Source of the DNA: Beroe forskalii
Taxonomy: Eukaryota > Ctenophora > Nuda > Beroida > Beroidae
Assembly (NCBI GenBank): GCA_011033025.1
Contig: WFMF01000089.1
Span: forward strand, 372,001-436,000
Direction: 5' to 3'
Length of the DNA stretch: 64,000 bases
Shown here piece after piece: positions 50,522 to 63,422 of the stretch. Both the position numbers and the translations under genes were made by a program. How positions within the stretch are numbered: the stretch's first letter is position 1; each line of letters starts with the position of its first letter. Under the pieces are notes generated by a model. The model worked only from the letters and a program-made list of their open reading frames with translations. It had not been told where the DNA came from and searched no databases.

Positions 50522-52460
50522 AGGGCGGCACATTTCTCGTGCACGGCGTTTAGCATAGCGTGGAGGACACCCGCTCTCTATAGTGCCAATTCGATTATCT
50601 ACCTCCCCACTTCACTGTTGGACTAACATGAGAATGACTAACATGCTTTTGCAACGCAACATACTATAATACAGTGGGTTGCCTAGATCTGGGCAACCTG
50701 ACATACAAATATGAACGGCGTTGCCTGTTTCTCAACGAGCTCCCTGGCAGAGAAATTATGCAATAGTGAACAGTGCCCACTAGCGACTGGTCTATGTATA
50801 CAATAAGAACTGTTGATATTCAAATAATTATTTTCACAATTTTAGTTCTGTGGATGTTAGTTGCCAACCGTCAAGTGGGTCACATGTTAGTAATTTTGCC
50901 CTTTTATTATCCTAGATGTTAGTGCAATATGTTGCATAAGTTGCCTGGGTTTTTGACTGGGGTGTACGGCAACTATTGTTCCCATGAACCACGCAATTTT
51001 TCTAAAAATTTGAATAAGGATTTTTTTTAAATGTTTTCAAGGAATATAATAAATCTTTTAAAATATGTCAATTATTCTGACATTAGAACACATGACTACC
51101 GATCATATCCTAAATATTCATGATAATTATATTGACGCGGTATATATTGTACATTTCATGGTTAATTCCTCTGATTAGCGAAGCCGTAGCTATATGTAAA
51201 GTACACAAGATGATTGGTTGATTAATGTGAGGTCATTATCAGGGTTCATAGAGATGAAGTGATGAGGTGAAGCTTTCTTCATATAATATGACAATATAAA
51301 TAGCACTAATATGAAGTTCATTGGGAGATTAATACACTGAATTTTATTATTATTACTCCAGTGTATTGACATATTATATATTTATTTTTTATAATGTAAT
51401 TAATTTCCACTTTTTGACAATTGAAAAGCCTAAATTTCTCAGAATCTGGCTTTTATTTTTTCTATGTTTTACTGTCCACTATATTCGCCAGATTAATAAT
51501 AGATTCGTCATTCTGTTTAAATTTTATTCGTATTATATCCGCCTTTCTTTTTATATATTGTCGCACCCATGGGTGACTACGGGTTGGATGTTGGGAACGA
51601 GTCCCGTACCTCCTAAGACTTTCAATAATTAGTCTTACTGATATTTGCTAATTTTTGATCCGACAACACCTCACTTGGTCAGGCCGTGGCCTTTTTTATT
51701 GCGATTTGCTTGGCGCGTCACAGAACCCATTTATAGTTGTATGTATTGTGTCTTTGTGTCGTACTGCTATCCAGTAGCGTGTGTATGGAATATTACCTTC
51801 AGTAGATGGATAAAACCGTTAGGGAAAAAACTTAGAGTGCTCGATTAAAACTGCAATACGGTTGAATGGTTCTTGGTTTGAAGGTTTTTTATGATCCCTT
51901 CATGCATATAAAATCTATAGGTTGTAGAATATACCAAATAGGTGCATATTTTATCCGAATCATGATCATTTGCCATTGTTAGCAAGATGAATTGACGCTT
52001 GGCTTTGTCTTCATCATGGTTAAGATTTGTGAAGTTGTGAGTGGAAGGCTGCCCGATAGAACACAAACTCTCTGCACTTGGAAAACTCTCTATGCGCGCA
52101 AAAAACGTTATAAACCGTCTCTATGCGCGCAAGAGACGGTATACCTTCGTCATAACTCACTAACTCATGAGAATTGATTAACTCAATATTTTACCGATTG
52201 CTTTTTCTCAACAGAAATAATTTTCTGAAAGCGAATTTGGTTGTTAGCCCCGGGTTTAATATACACATAACATGCTTGAGCCACGGATTAAGGACCATCC
52301 TGATCTAAAATATTCGCCATAACGTCACTCTACCCAATGGTCAGTTCTATTTCTTTCCCACCATTTAGCGCTTATTGTTGTTTATGCGCGGGATAATAAG
52401 TCGCCATACCCTCGCATATATAACGAGAACAGACCGAATAATAACAGAAATTCAGAGGTT

Positions 52461-52501
52461 ATGACGTCATTATCAAGATTTAGAATGACGAATTGTTGAC
52501 G
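52461..52501 (+). repeat. Dispersed CRE-type repeat
   Basis: ATGACGTCATTATCAAGATT...GACGAATTGTTGACG. Confidence 0.75.
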
Positions 52502-52657
52502 ACACAGGGCATATCTTAACCATACGGCATATATACCACACCGATAATAGTCTACCAAATGCGCAATAATCACCCACATGCACTAAGCATTCATTATGAT
52601 CAGTCGTGGTAAATCTATAGCTTAATGTGGATCTACGGAGCGTAGACAGATACCTCC

Positions 52658-52699
52658 GCGTCAGTAACACACCATTCTAAGTCGTAATAATGACGTCAT
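52658..52699 (-). repeat. Dispersed CRE-type repeat
   Basis: CGTCAGTAACACACCATTCT...GTAATAATGACGTCAT, inverted relative to its neighbour 160 bp away. Confidence 0.75.
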
Positions 52700-53385
52700 T
52701 ATGAAAGAGGATGCTGTCCGTGTGCGATCTTATAAGGGAGATAGTACAGCTAACTTTGTGTGTTGGGTGAGCTGATCACTCGAATTTGGGCTATTTTCTT
52801 TGTACTCAAGTTCGGTTTATTTTAACTCACCACTCAAATTGGGGCTATTGTCTCTCCACTGGAATTTTTGCTATTTTCTCTTCATCCAGATTTGAATCAT
52901 TTTTCCCTTTTCAATTTTCATATCTGTCCCTTTTCCTCATTTTCTGATTTTGCTCCGCATTTGTCCGTTTTATTTAGTCCGCTTGAATGTACATTTAAAT
53001 CCTGGATTAGATAAAATATTTTGACTTGTATATTCCTTGAGGTATTTAATTAGAAGAATAATCGCGGCAATGACCTCTATTAAAGATTATATAAACTATG
53101 AAATCATCCAACATCCCCAAATATATATTCGATTATATCCCGACTAGCTCTAGTCGTCATACCTTCCCTTTTAAGCTATGCTGGACGCTCATACCTCCAC
53201 AATTCCACACTTCAAACCGTCATAATGACGTCATTATATATATTTCTTGTCTTTCGTGAATGCCGACTACGAAAGCTTAATGTTTTACTGTAATTATTTG
53301 GCATACATGTATAATGCAAAGGTTTAAATGCCTAGTGTTTTGGGGAGTGCCATGAGAGACGGCATAAACAAGTCTTAAGACTTAT

Positions 53386-53505
53386 TTTATATGTTTTGTA
53401 TAAATGGTGGTGGCTGCTGGTTTTATGTCCAAAGTCTTATCTATATGTTTTGTATATGGTGGTGGCTGCTGGTTTTATATCCAAAGTCTTATCTCATATA
53501 TTTAC
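53386..53505 (+). repeat. About 50-bp tandem duplication
   Basis: TATATGTTTTGTAT...GGTGGTGGCTGCTGGTTTTAT...CCAAAGTCTTATCT twice in direct order. Confidence 0.85.
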
Positions 53506-53626
53506 ATGATCGTTAGAATTAGTGACCGCTCACAATTTACAAACGTCTGATGAAGTGACGTTTTATCTTGTATTAACATGAGAAAATGAAGATGTAGGAT
53601 CGTTTATACGCAATATATTCACTTGT

Positions 53627-53926
53627 GTGTGGTTTGTTTTACAGCGTTTTCATCTCGTATGCCAGATCAACATTCTGATCCGGTGTATTTGCCAGATATT
53701 GCTGACGTATAAAAGCTTTAAAGCGATTCCTTGGAATAAACTTAGAGGGCCGCGCAACGCCCTTGCTGGGCTCGGGCGTTATTTTGTCATAAGTCCGGGC
53801 TTTGGATACTCATACAAGATTCAAGTTTCATTGCAGTTGAAGCAGAACGTTTACTCCTTAGGACCAACTTCCTTGATTCTTTATTACTCGGATGTGAGGA
53901 AATCCATCCATCTGATTTCTCTCTGA
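53627..53926 (+). other. Unassigned 99-codon open frame
   Basis: Frame with a hydrophobic start and a later segment FVISPGFGYSYKIQVSLQL. It includes a small GC-rich hairpin (AACGCCC...GGGCGTT, about 53757-53781). No homologue recognised; treated as probable chance. Confidence 0.12.
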
Positions 53927-54008
53927 TTCGTCTCTGATTTCACTTTGATTTCACTCTGCTGTTATGAGATTGGTTCATGTTTGACATTGCTTACATAACA
54001 TAACTAAC

Positions 54009-54422
54009 TTGACTTTTGACTACCATCACAGTTACTTCTGCCGTAATATTGAAGGGAGAAACTTGATTAGTGTAACGTTCCCACGCCCATTCACTCACCA
54101 ATCACCTGAAACACTTACTTCTGATTTACTCCAATCACCTGAAACACTTACTTCTGACTTACTCCAATCAGCTCTATTGTTTAATGAACAATATATAAAA
54201 TCATATACCTATCACATGTCAGGAATACACATTCTAAATAATCTCGCTGTACAAAGAAAATTAATACGCACGTGTACGTCATCACTTTTCTACTATTATT
54301 TAACCCTGATAACTCCGTCATTTTCCACAAAATACTATTCTATTGAGCGTTTTATTGTGGCGCCTAAGGGAGGATTTCGTATGATTTGTCAAATTACTGC
54401 AATGCTACCCGATGCTGTATGA
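54009..54422 (+). other. Longest open frame of the unique right flank (137 codons)
   Basis: 137 codons starting at ATG, Ser/Thr/Tyr-rich. It contains a 36-bp tandem duplication (SPETLTSDLLQ twice) that keeps the frame because 36 is a multiple of 3. No known motifs; a chance frame in AT-rich DNA is likely. Confidence 0.15.
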
Positions 54423-54487
54423 AGTTCATGTTATACTGACGCTGGCACGCTCACTACATATCATATGCTAGCAGGAATTGCAACAGA

Positions 54488-54528
54488 GTGTCGTCATTGT
54501 CAGGAGTTAAAATGGTGTGTTACTGACA
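54488..54528 (+). repeat. Dispersed CRE-type repeat
   Basis: GTGTCGTCATTGTCAGGAGT...GGTGTGTTACTGACA. Confidence 0.75.
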
Positions 54529-54983
54529 TGTGAAATACCACTCATTCCGTGAAACACATACCACCTAGAATGCTCTGATTCCGTCAGCTGGGGATTCCGT
54601 AGCTCAGTCTAGGTGGCTGTGTACAGAAGTATAAGATTTCCTTGACAGATAGTGTCACACTATAATTTAAATTCCACTAAATCCTCCTCCTATTTAATAT
54701 AAAATGTACTGACTTCATTGTGTACTGACTTCATTGTTTCTCAAGTTCTCAGTGAACCTTGCTCGCGTTTTCAAGTATGTTTGTTAATTTGTTTTCTCAC
54801 GATACTAGATTTCTATCGGTTTTTTAATATATATTTTTTTGAAATGGCGCACCAAAAATTTATAATATATAACTGCAAATAAATTTATAACTATCAAATT
54901 TCAGTTAATGTAATATTTAATTCGATATATTATTGCAGCTATATAACCATTCTAATATCGATCAAATGGAGGAACAAGCCTTG

Positions 54984-55027
54984 ATAACGTCATCAAATCA
55001 CCATTTTAAGCCATGATAATGACGTCA
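54984..55027 (-). repeat. Dispersed CRE-type repeat
   Basis: AACGTCATCAAATCACCATT...CATGATAATGACGTCAT, full length. Confidence 0.85.
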
Positions 55028-55635
55028 TTCCCCTTCGCCAGATTTTGGCACGCGGGAAATACCATATATTGGGGCGCAGTTGATTATTCTCAAATCGAAT
55101 TCTCTTCTTTAGACTGTGTACTCGCGGCGCTATATTTGATTCCTTTTGAGAGTTTTCTAGCTAAATTATTTGACACGATTATATAAACCTGTTCATTGTT
55201 ATCTGCACTATAAGAGTTATGATATATAATTTGATAAGATTTTAATAAATATCAGTTATTATTGTGTATCTTTTATTGAATTAAGTACGTTATTATATTT
55301 AAGAGTATCGGTTGTTAACCCTATTTGTTAAACACGTTCTTTAGTCCTTTGTTGACGCATGTTTTGAGTCAAATCATTGAGTCAAATATATATTCTATTT
55401 CACCCCGGACGCGTTGCAACGGGTACAGGAGTAAGGAGCAGCTGAGAGAGTTCGGGGTATACCCGGTGATTATTCATAGTTTAAATTCCTCCTCTTGTCT
55501 GTATCAACTTTCAATCCTTCGAAATATAAAATTTAGATAAGCAGTATCTGGGTTATGTTTTTACACCCTGAAGTTTTTATCGCGTGTCTATGTAGGCAGG
55601 ACTTCGGATTGAATTTTGGCAGTAAATATTTTTTG

Positions 55636-55765
55636 GGTGCCAATTCCAGTCAGAATGGTGTCAGAACGGTGTCTGGCAAAATGAAAATTTTAATCAGATT
55701 GGTATCAGGGATACGTTAGACTGGCATCAGTGTAACTTCAAACTGGTGTCAAGGTTACCCGTTTG
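55636..55765 (-). repeat. Decayed inverted copy of the 29-bp VNTR monomer
   Basis: Several degenerate units of the reverse-complement monomer (GGTATCAGGGATACGTTAGA, CTGGTGTCAAGGTTACC), some 19 kb from the main arrays. Confidence 0.55.
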
Positions 55766-57145
55766 GTGTAAATCTGTACCTGTCACTCTGATTCAAACTG
55801 GACACTGCGTCGTAACTGCGTCGTAACTGCATGGTAACTGTATGGTAATTCAAGACTTGTTTATCATTCAATTTTTACCGTGTTCAACGTGTTCTATAAA
55901 CTTTTTGAGGATTGCTTTGTGTAGCACAGCTTTACATAGAATCATTATACAGTATTAATAATGCTACATTCTTACAGTTACGAAATTTGGGTGGATTTAA
56001 AATGTCATGATTTGTGTCTCTGCAATCAGCAATGGTTTTGTCTGGCTTTTCCCGGAATCCTGAAACGAACGATTTTTTCTTACTTTTTCTTAAACTTTAT
56101 TATTACAAGTTATTATTATTTCATATTTTATTTTTTAATCGTCGAGCAAATCGAGATATCAAATACAAAATACAGCTGTTTTTAATGTGGCAGATTGCTT
56201 CTTTCTTCTCTTTCTTTGAAACGCAACCCAAACTTGGTTACATTGTCAAGGATATCAAACGATTAATATGGCGTGCTTTAGAAACAATTCATTAAATGGA
56301 ATCAGATTTTTAAACTGTCTGAAACAATGTTTCTTTCCTTTTGTTACGGGAGCCGCTCGAGTCATTGCAACTTAGTTATACTAACATACTAAGAAGAAAT
56401 ATAGATAGCTATGTAATTCTAAGATCAACCAATTATAAGTCGTGCAAAAGTTCTACAAATTAGAATTTTCAGCGTGGTTTCTGACAAATCATTTGAAGAT
56501 ACCTAATTTGAAAGTTATTATGAACTTCTCAAACCATTCAAAAAGGGATTCCTTCGGACAGCAGACATCCCCGTTACATATTAAAATTTCAAATTCTTAA
56601 ATTGTAGCCAAAGTTGTTAAAATATGTGATTTCTAATTTCTTAAATTCGTAACTCCTAAATTCTAAAAGTAAACCTATGGGTGCAAGTATTGGTTTTATT
56701 ACTCCCTTACTGTTACACTTGTTTTTTATACTGAAAAGTTAGGTTTTTGCTCAATTTTGGAAAGCTTCCATTTGCAATTGAAGGTTTCTCAAATTCCACA
56801 TGTCGACTTAATTTTAATTCTTGGTCAGCTATTACCAGGCATCAGTTACCCTTGTACCACTCCAGCTTTCATCTAATTCTTTTCTATACGAAAACTCTTC
56901 ATATTACCGAGTGGAATAATTCATCACCAACCCCTAGGTCCAGATCCAATGTGTACCTTCTATAAACCTGTGCTGGAAACACTTACAACAATTACAGCAG
57001 TTTATACTTGCAGTATTTTATATTTACTAGAATTTAGATGGTAGCTAATATTTCATCGCAGACGCTTTGCAATTTCAAATATGCTAGGTATTTTGTGAAA
57101 CGGTGGGGGCTAATGTTACATTCCCATGCGAACCAAAGTCTGGTG

Positions 57146-57188
57146 CGCGTCACCAATACTCCATTCTAAACCCTGATAATGACGTCAC
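57146..57188 (-). repeat. Dispersed CRE-type repeat
   Basis: GCGTCACCAATACTCCATTC...CCTGATAATGACGTCAC, full length. Confidence 0.85.
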
Positions 57189-57756
57189 TTTCAACCATTT
57201 ACCTGGGTGCTTGAGCGGATTGTGGCTTTCTAGTAACTATGTGGTGAGAATAAGTCTTGATAAATCTGTATAGGTAGTGAGGATTTCAGTGCTCTGCCTC
57301 TATGTAAAGTTTGTTGACCTAACAATTAAAAATCATCGTTCGTCTGAAACCTCATGTGAGAATTATTTGATTCCAGTATGTTGAATGTTGCTACTCGACT
57401 GAGCCTGGGTTGCTTGTACGAGTTTATTTTGTTGCCTCTTTCAATCTTCAGCTTCAACTTGGCATACGACATGGAAGTTTCCACTATAGCTTTTAACTAA
57501 TAAGTAAGTGAGTAAATTTTGTGGGGGGGGGGAGGGTGATAAATTTTAGGAACCACTCCCAACTTATTTCTTGATTTAGTGCAGATTTCAAGATCTGGGG
57601 TCGTTTAACAGCCCCCTTCCGAAAGGGACCGTTTAATGCCATTGTTACAGCCGCGGAGAGAGAATTGATAGCATTGAAGTGTGTGTTCCATGCAAACTTC
57701 ACAGTATCTCTTGTCTGTTACAGACCAACTCAATTTGTTACATTGTGTCATTCAGT

Positions 57757-57958
57757 GACAATCTCTGTTTTACACATCTTTGATGTATCAAACACAAGGA
57801 AATGAATTATACTGTCTGTTAAGAACATGTGCGAGGATAGTACATCATGTTTTACCAATATTGTTCCAATGTCTGTTTTACACTTCACATCATTGATGAT
57901 TGATATATCAAACACAAGGAGATAAATTATACTGTCTGTTAACTTCATATGCGAGGGT
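57757..57958 (+). repeat. About 115-bp imperfect tandem duplication
   Basis: CTGTTTTACAC...TATCAAACACAAGGA...TTATACTGTCTGTTAA...GCGAGG occurs twice with small indels. Confidence 0.8.
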
Positions 57959-58106
57959 AGTCACTCTCGGATCTGAATGTTCACAATTTTGTCCTTATCC
58001 TGGAACCCAATGTTACCAAACGTTCCCCAGTCCCTCTATCACAGAATGATTTTTTGTTAAACACATTACTTTTCCTAATGCCCCATAGGAAAATATAGTT
58101 TAATAT

Positions 58107-58148
58107 TCGTCATTAAACCACCATTTTGAATCATGATAATGACGTCAC
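58107..58148 (-). repeat. Dispersed CRE-type repeat
   Basis: CGTCATTAAACCACCATTTT...CATGATAATGACGTCAC, full length. Confidence 0.85.
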
Positions 58149-59459
58149 AGTCTCAACCAACTTATATAGTTACTGTTTTCGTAGCAACTCTCTTATATAA
58201 TCAAGAGGACAAAAGAGGCAACATTTGTCATACGTGTCTTTTCAGGAGCCCTAGAACCCTAGAATATGTTGCAACTGTGATATATCTGCGCCCCTACCAG
58301 AAAACGCAAAATTCCCTCATCTACACACCACTCTTCACCCTGATAATGACGACACTCAGTATCAGTTTTTCTCCATGAACAGTCCAATATCTTCCTGTGT
58401 ATGCTTAGCCTAAGCTGTTTTATCTGAACTTCGCAAGCGAGAAATAGGCGGCTAAGATGTCGTCACATTAACAGATTGCAACACTTCTCTACTGGGTTTG
58501 TAGTACTATCATAACGTACTGTAGTGAGTATATTGATGACGTTGAACCGCCTATTTTTAACTGAAGACCTTTCAAGAGGTGTGAGAAGAGTGTTTTTAAC
58601 AGTGTAATACGGCTTGCTACACTGTATATTAGCCTCCTATTATTATATATGACCCTTTGTGATCCCTCTTTTCATGATTTATTTACCCTTGCGTAGACAG
58701 TACTAAATCATCCCTTGTGAGATCTCGTCCTTGTGTGAAATGTCTAGAGGTCACTGAACTAGGGCTTTAAGCTCACTAGACGCTTTTTCTTGGATGCGCG
58801 GATCTTTTGTTTTCATAGAAGCTGAGATTTCCTTTTCCTTGAATGTGATTGTGTTCAGTAGTATGTGGTGACCGATTGCCGGTTGTCAAGTATTTTGCCT
58901 GATATGCGAGGCTCTGATTTTCATTCTTGATTGGACAAAAACGCATCGTCAGGCATCGTCAATTTTTTGACATGAGGTTATGGTGCTAAATACATTTTGG
59001 TCAATGAAGTTTGAATCTTTGAATGTAAAGTGCATTGAAAATTGGTCTTCTCCAATTGGTCGCAAAGGGGAGAAAATCAGCTTGCATTTCATTGGCTACA
59101 CAAATAAATATTTATTAGCGACGATTTGACGATACTGCTGCAAATATTAATTTAGTAGCGACAATTTGACGAGTGTTATTAAATCATAGACTGCGAAGGA
59201 CCTCGATATTGGCGTCATTAATAATCTCATCGAACTGCGACAAACTGCAGACAATGCCTGTTTTGGAATTTGTACTGTCTGCATTGAAACCTTCCGGAAC
59301 ACGACTAAAAGAATTTGGATAAGAGCTAATGCCTGTTTTGGAATGAAAAAGTATTTTGATTATTGTCTGCATTGAAACCTGCCGGAAGAGAGAAAACGGC
59401 TAAAGATGGTGAAGAGAAAAGCAGATGATCGGACGATTAAGGGGCAGCAAGAGTTTGAG

Positions 59460-59503
59460 ATGACGTAATAATCAGAGCCTAGACTCTTAACGAGTTGATG
59501 ACG
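59460..59503 (+). repeat. Dispersed CRE-type repeat, diverged
   Basis: ATGACGTAATAATCAGAGCC...AACGAGTTGATGACG. Confidence 0.65.
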
Positions 59504-59554
59504 CTGAAGTATGTCGATTCAGCATTTAACGGTAATATAGGCGCGATATAAGGA

Positions 59555-59587
59555 CAGTGACGCGCGCGCGAATATTGCGCGTCACTG
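59555..59587. repeat. CAGTGACGCGC hairpin
   Basis: 11-bp perfect arms CAGTGACGCGC / GCGCGTCACTG around an 11-bp loop. Confidence 0.7.
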
Positions 59588-60460
59588 ACAATTATTTGTC
59601 TTAGATACGTCATTGGAGTGTAGTATAAGAGTCTTTTCGCATGCGAAATATATGCTTTTTGTCTCGGAATCTCGGATACAGAACACGAAAGATGAGCTGT
59701 TTTAATGGTACTTAATCTATTCGTTACAGATATCGGTTGTCTGCATACATACCTGCCTTATTCAGACTATTCGATATTTCGATACGCCAACATAAAACGG
59801 AGATTTTAAGCCTTTACTTAAATTCTTCAATCTGTTTCTTTATCTGTTCCTTCCAGTGAAATAATGGTTGCACGTTTCGCAGTTTTAAATTTTTCAGGGA
59901 GTGAAATATAAGGGCAAGTGAAATAGTGACGTTTCTTGATTTTTCCAAAATCCTTGGCTCGGTTACAGACTGATCACAGATTCTTGTAAAACAAACTGAG
60001 TTGTAACATTTTTGTTTCTCCGTTCTTGAACCGTATAACGTCATGTTACGAAAGTAAAAAAATTACGAGGCGTTCTATTAAATAACTTATGCCATAAGAA
60101 TAACTCATATTTATAAGGTGTGAGCATATTTTAAGTTGCATAATGATTGTTGCCCTGATGAAATGATGACGCGATCTAGTAGCCAATGGTTTTCAGTTTT
60201 AAGTGTTCTACTAACTATACTTCCAATATTGACATGTTTTTGACATGTCAATATATATTTTCTATCCTCGACAGTCAACACAATTATCGTTTTTACCGAC
60301 TGCATTGGATATTATTTGATTTTATTCCAACTTTGACTTTGCCATCATGCTACGCTCTTTATGTTATTTTCCTTGCTGAAAACCCGAGGGATTTTTAGTC
60401 AATAGCTGTACATGGCACGGTTGTCCTTTTCTGCAGAAATGTATCAGCATACGCCCCCAC

Positions 60461-60516
60461 AAGAATTAAACAGGAATTAAAATTAACCGTGAATTATAAA
60501 TTCCTGTTTAATTCCT
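60461..60516. repeat. 18-bp inverted repeat
   Basis: AAGAATTAAACAGGAATT (60461-60478) pairs with AATTCCTGTTTAATTCCT (60499-60516), one mismatch. Confidence 0.75.
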
Positions 60517-61002
60517 GTGCGCGCCCGGTGCTTAGTTTCGTCTACTACTGAGTTTACCCACAGCTCCATTTGACATTGACCAATCAGCACGCGAGTTGGA
60601 TGTGAATTCGAGCGCTGATTGGTTGATACCAGGGAATCCTACGGGTAAGCTAAAACGTCGCCGATATTAGTTTCGTCTACTGCTGAACGCATCACTGGAA
60701 AAACTCCCAGTTTCCGGCAATCAATTCACCATTGTAAGCCCTGGTCGTGACTTCACACGCCAACGCCTGTAATCCCTCTCAGATTCCTTGTAAAACACAA
60801 TACAGATTACCTATTTAATTAAATGTAATATACAAATTAAATATAACTTGATAAAATGAATTACATTCAAGTCAACTGCAGGCACCTGTGTGTATATAAA
60901 TCTTTTTATTGCTACTTTACGCAGCGTTTTTTATATTTCTATATATTATTTCCTTCATTCCTCGAATAAATTTATTACCACGCTTGACTGCCAGATCCTG
61001 GT

Positions 61003-61045
61003 TGATGACGTAATTATCATGCTATAACATGGTGTTTTACTTACG
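61003..61045 (+). repeat. Dispersed CRE-type repeat
   Basis: GATGACGTAATTATCATGCT...GGTGTTTTACTTACG. Confidence 0.65.
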
Positions 61046-61182
61046 TTTGATGGTCTATGTTTAACCGCCGTTCAGTGCCCCGCCCATCTTTCAGAGAGAG
61101 GCGTTATCTTCACTAGACAGGGTTGCAGCCTACTTTCAGTAGTCCCAGTATTTCATTGCTCCGTGTACTATAAGCTGAGGGG

Positions 61183-61225
61183 TGATGACGGCATTATCAG
61201 AGGATAACGTGGGGTGTTACCAGCG
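61183..61225 (+). repeat. Dispersed CRE-type repeat
   Basis: GATGACGGCATTATCAGAGG...GGGGTGTTACCAGCG. Confidence 0.65.
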
Positions 61226-61251
61226 TAGTCCTAGAGACTAAAGAGAGTTAT

Positions 61252-61288
61252 AGTGACGTCATTATCATGTGATAAAGTGGGGCGTTAA
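61252..61288 (+). repeat. Dispersed CRE-type repeat, truncated end
   Basis: GTGACGTCATTATCATGTGA...GGGGCGTTAAG; the distal GATGACG is lost. Confidence 0.7.
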
Positions 61289-62428
61289 GTTGTGGAATAT
61301 AGGTTACTGTTTTTGTGCGTGAGTCGGTGGGCTAGACCTAGTGCAGTGTTTAATAGTGTTTTGTTAAGATTTAATTAGTCCAAGATTCGCCAATAAAAAG
61401 TTAAATATATACCTACTGTATATTACATATTAAGGCAGAAATCTTTGTCGACAATTTTTATATATATATGTTTTATATAGTTATTTTTATATATTATGTT
61501 TACGCATATCCAGATTAAATTTGACATACTTTTCTTTCGTATATGATTTTTTCACTTCTTATTTAATTTTGTCAGACAACAGAAAAACTGGTATTTCAGC
61601 ATATTTCAAGTCGCTCCGTTGTTTTTTGCCTCGTTTTTGAGGTCTGTGTGTTTGGAATTGGCACCTGTGCTTGGAAATCTCGGCGGCCTATGCCACTTTG
61701 ACTTGGCGATCTGGGCTTATGCCGGTCGTACGCCGGTTTTGTGCCAGACTAGGTCTTGCGCCAGACTAGTGACGGTCCAAGCTTCAGATCTACATTCCTA
61801 TATTGGGAGTCAGGAATTGCAGTAAATTGAAGCTCTGTCCGGGCTACCCAAGACGGAGTTGACTCCGTGCCAACACCGCACGAACTCCGCCAATTATTTC
61901 TCCCCGGCGGAATTTGAATGTCTGCAGCGGAGTTCCGAGCGGACACCGCCAAATTGTTACAATTGTATGCTCTTCTCTTGATATAAAAGAAATGTGTCAA
62001 GCACAAATTGTAACATTTTGTATCGGACATAAAATTTAAGTACGGAAAATATTTAAATTTGCTTAAGATCGTTTGTTATTGTTGTACCTGTGAAAATAGT
62101 TATATTATTCCTGTGAAAACATAACACAGTATATATTTTATGGTTTTTAAAACGCACGTACAATGATCATAATGCTCGATTTTATGTACAGCCTTTTGTT
62201 CGATATATTATATTTGAATCAATAATATATCCGTCAAAAAACAATGGTACAATAGAATAGTCACTATTGTACCAATATTACAAGTACAATAGCATATAGT
62301 TTACTTGTTAGGCTAGAAATCGTCCATTGTTATTGCTATTTTCTTATAAAATTATCATTTCTCGGTTTTTAAATGTTAATTCTTAGTTAAAACTTGTGTG
62401 AAATAGTGGCAAAAGTTTAGTAGTTTAA

Positions 62429-63418
62429 GGGGGGGGGTTCAAGCCAAATTTTTGGGAAAACACGTTTCTGAGACAACGGTTGACCCAAAAGGTTTACCCC
62501 GTGGGCCAACTTTTTGGCCGGGTTTGGTACCCCCAGACCCACTGGCGCCGCCGTGGCGCCATGCCCAAATATGGGCACAAAATGGGCATATTTTTTCAAA
62601 AGCAACTTGGGCGGGATCTGAGGTGTGCAATCGATAGATAATGGTCCCCTGAGTTACCATAAAAAATTTGAAGTCGATATCTCAAAAAATGGCTGAGTTA
62701 TGGCCGAAAAACGTATGCCCATATATGGGCATACGCGCGTCGCGCAAGCCAATTCTGGCCCATAACTTGGGCAAATATCAATATTTTTGAATGAAACCAA
62801 CTTAATTCGATAAATAGCGTTAAATTATGTATTCTCTGCAAGTTTGGGCTTGATTGCTGCTAAAATGGCGATTTGAGGTCCAAAAAACCTCTAAAAAACC
62901 ACAAAATCGCCATTTTCTCAGTTCGCGTTTTTTCGAAAGTGCACTTTACTCAAACGCTTATAACTTCGGCTACGATTGATATTTTTGCATAATTCTTTTT
63001 TTACGTGAAACTAGACTAAATTCCTCAGATACAAATGGAGCCGGATTTTTGAGTTAGGCCTTCAAAAAATTTTGGCGCCAAAAGCGCCAAATTTTTGGCA
63101 AAAATTTGGCGCTTTGGCGCCATCTCCTTCTAGACATTTATAAAATTTCTTTATTTGAGAATTTAAAATTTTCAGTTCAATCAGAGAAAATGAAACCACC
63201 AATACATGAATTAGGACCAAATCGCTCAAATTTAAAAGTTATCATAATTAACGCTTATTTTGGTTTTTCAAAAATTAATGGGCCTACATATGGGAGGCAC
63301 TTGTAAAAATCGGATTGCACCATAGCAGATCCTGCCCAAGTTTCCCTTCCAATTGTCTTTTGGTCAACCGTTGTCTCAGAAATGTGTTTTCCCAAAAATT
63401 TGGCTTGAACCCCCCCCC
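62429..63418. mobile_element. MITE with about 60-bp inverted ends, TTAA-flanked
   Basis: 990 bp starting with nine G and ending with nine C. Inverted ends of about 60 bp differ by one substitution and one indel. Both sides carry TTAA (62425-62428, 63419-63422), the piggyBac target. The G-run ends are unusual for piggyBac, and a TAA-type Harbinger target is also compatible. The interior has GGCGCCA and CCATATATGG-type palindromes and no transposase. Confidence 0.8.
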
Positions 63419-63422
63419 TTAA

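Larger units (their letters stand above)
49892..53380. other. Single-copy region, no gene confirmed
   Basis: Holds CRE-type repeats, a CTCTATGCGCGCA direct repeat near 52088 and 52120, and many weak frames. No continuation of the 49.7-49.9 kb exons was found. Confidence 0.45.
55766..62428. other. Single-copy intergenic region
   Basis: Small tandem and inverted repeats and CRE-type repeats only. A G11 run lies near 57523, and GGAGT/ACTCC hairpins at about 61850-61950. No exon supported. Confidence 0.5.

Noticed and set aside
50665..50764. Exon-like stretch reading CLDLGNLTYKYERRCLFLNE
   Set aside because: The acceptor has no pyrimidine tract, the frame ends in stops without a donor, and the start overlaps an inverted repeat.
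54598..54625. GTAGCTCAGT A-box-like sequence
   Set aside because: No B box follows; the similarity comes from a short CCACCTAGA/TCTAGGTGG inverted repeat.
62417..62660. Overlapping open frames at the right-end MITE
   Set aside because: They lie within the inverted end and GC-rich interior of a non-autonomous element; no transposase motif.
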